Shown here: one piece after another, positions 63,948-64,000 of the stretch
Numbering within the stretch: the first letter of the stretch is position 1
How the letters are laid out: each line of letters begins with the position of its first letter
From: Crenobacter intestini
GTDB lineage: Bacteria > Pseudomonadota > Gammaproteobacteria > Burkholderiales > Chromobacteriaceae
NCBI RefSeq assembly: GCF_004919095.1
Contig: NZ_STGJ01000010.1
Location: forward strand, 91,559-155,558
Reading direction: 5' to 3'
DNA: 64,000 nucleotides
Translations under genes and position numbers: made by a program
The notes under the pieces: generated by a model
Databases searched by the model: none
What the model saw: the letters and a program-made list of their open reading frames with translations, nothing else
What the model was told of the DNA's origin: nothing

Positions 63948-64000
63948 CCTCCTTTCCTAGACACCACGAGAGCCTCACACTAGGCGCCACAAGGAGGTGT
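63948..64000 (+). promoter_or_regulatory. Shine-Dalgarno at the window edge with a possible anti-SD arm
   Basis: AAGGAGG at 63991-63997 is a perfect Shine-Dalgarno with no start codon before the edge, so a gene probably begins just past 64000. Upstream, CCTCCTT (63948-63954) is complementary to it, and CCTAG/CTAGG (63956-63960/63980-63984) nest within, allowing a hairpin that could mask the site. Confidence 0.45.

Overview
This window looks like chromosomal core DNA from a GC-rich betaproteobacterium. The most likely placement is Neisseriales, near the Chromobacteriaceae (Chromobacterium/Vogesella/Crenobacter-like). The placement is inferred from protein flavour and from the gene order sdhCDAB-sdhE-gltA-sucAB-lpd-sucCD, not from a marker-gene search. 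Almost all DNA is coding. Genes often overlap by 1-13 nt, and several convergent pairs touch or overlap at their stops.

Layout. 1-1601: the 5' part of prfB with its programmed frameshift, a terminator, and mdh, all on the minus strand. 1798-15967: a GntR-type regulator followed by a co-oriented TCA cluster (succinate dehydrogenase, its flavinylation factor, citrate synthase, 2-oxoglutarate dehydrogenase, succinyl-CoA ligase). Two small unnamed membrane proteins sit inside it, either side of lpd. 16164-25739: a DUF3149-like microprotein, a TPMT-like methyltransferase, an entericidin-like lipoprotein, an orphan solute-binding lipoprotein, an aminotransferase, murI, an Mrp/ApbC Fe-S carrier, an MdfA-like exporter and metG. 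25907-30554: acyP, yaaA, dtd, mltD and gloB. 30573-33672: a methyltransferase-rnhA-dnaQ-ispD-ispF run. 33744-37761: rpiA, phoU (with a Pho-box-like site), ppx and a CorA-family transporter.

37763-45796 is a minus-strand block: two tandem paralogous HDOD-domain genes, aroC, a 2OG-Fe(II) oxygenase, an alpha/beta hydrolase, then a tight three-gene unit (GlxA-type AraC regulator, EamA permease, isochorismatase-fold hydrolase). 45953-50435 holds a thioesterase, mnmC, and the selenium pair mnmH/selD, whose start codons are only 18 bp apart. 50436-50811 is the only gene-free stretch over 300 bp. It holds a long imperfect inverted repeat and a nested-stem terminator. 50812-59750: tesA divergent from ybbA-ybbP, an unnamed protein, and mltG-tmk-holB-pilZ-tatD-MBL hydrolase. 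59885-63420: a dicarboxylate/amino-acid symporter, lolA and nadE. The window ends with tRNA-Ser(GGA), tRNA-Asn(GUU), a terminator and a short non-coding tail. That tail has tandem 11-mers and a strong ribosome-binding site right at the edge, so it may be the border of an element integrated at tRNA-Asn.

I did not find a defence system, CRISPR array, IS element, toxin-antitoxin locus or biosynthetic cluster. The less ordinary items are regulatory or architectural: palindromes around the GntR/sdh promoters, small membrane ORFs and GC hairpins in the TCA cluster, the Pho-box/hairpin before phoU, the paired HDOD genes, the self-contained hydrolase/permease/regulator unit, and the tRNA-Asn edge. 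Functions are assigned from recognised motifs and family resemblance. No database search was run.
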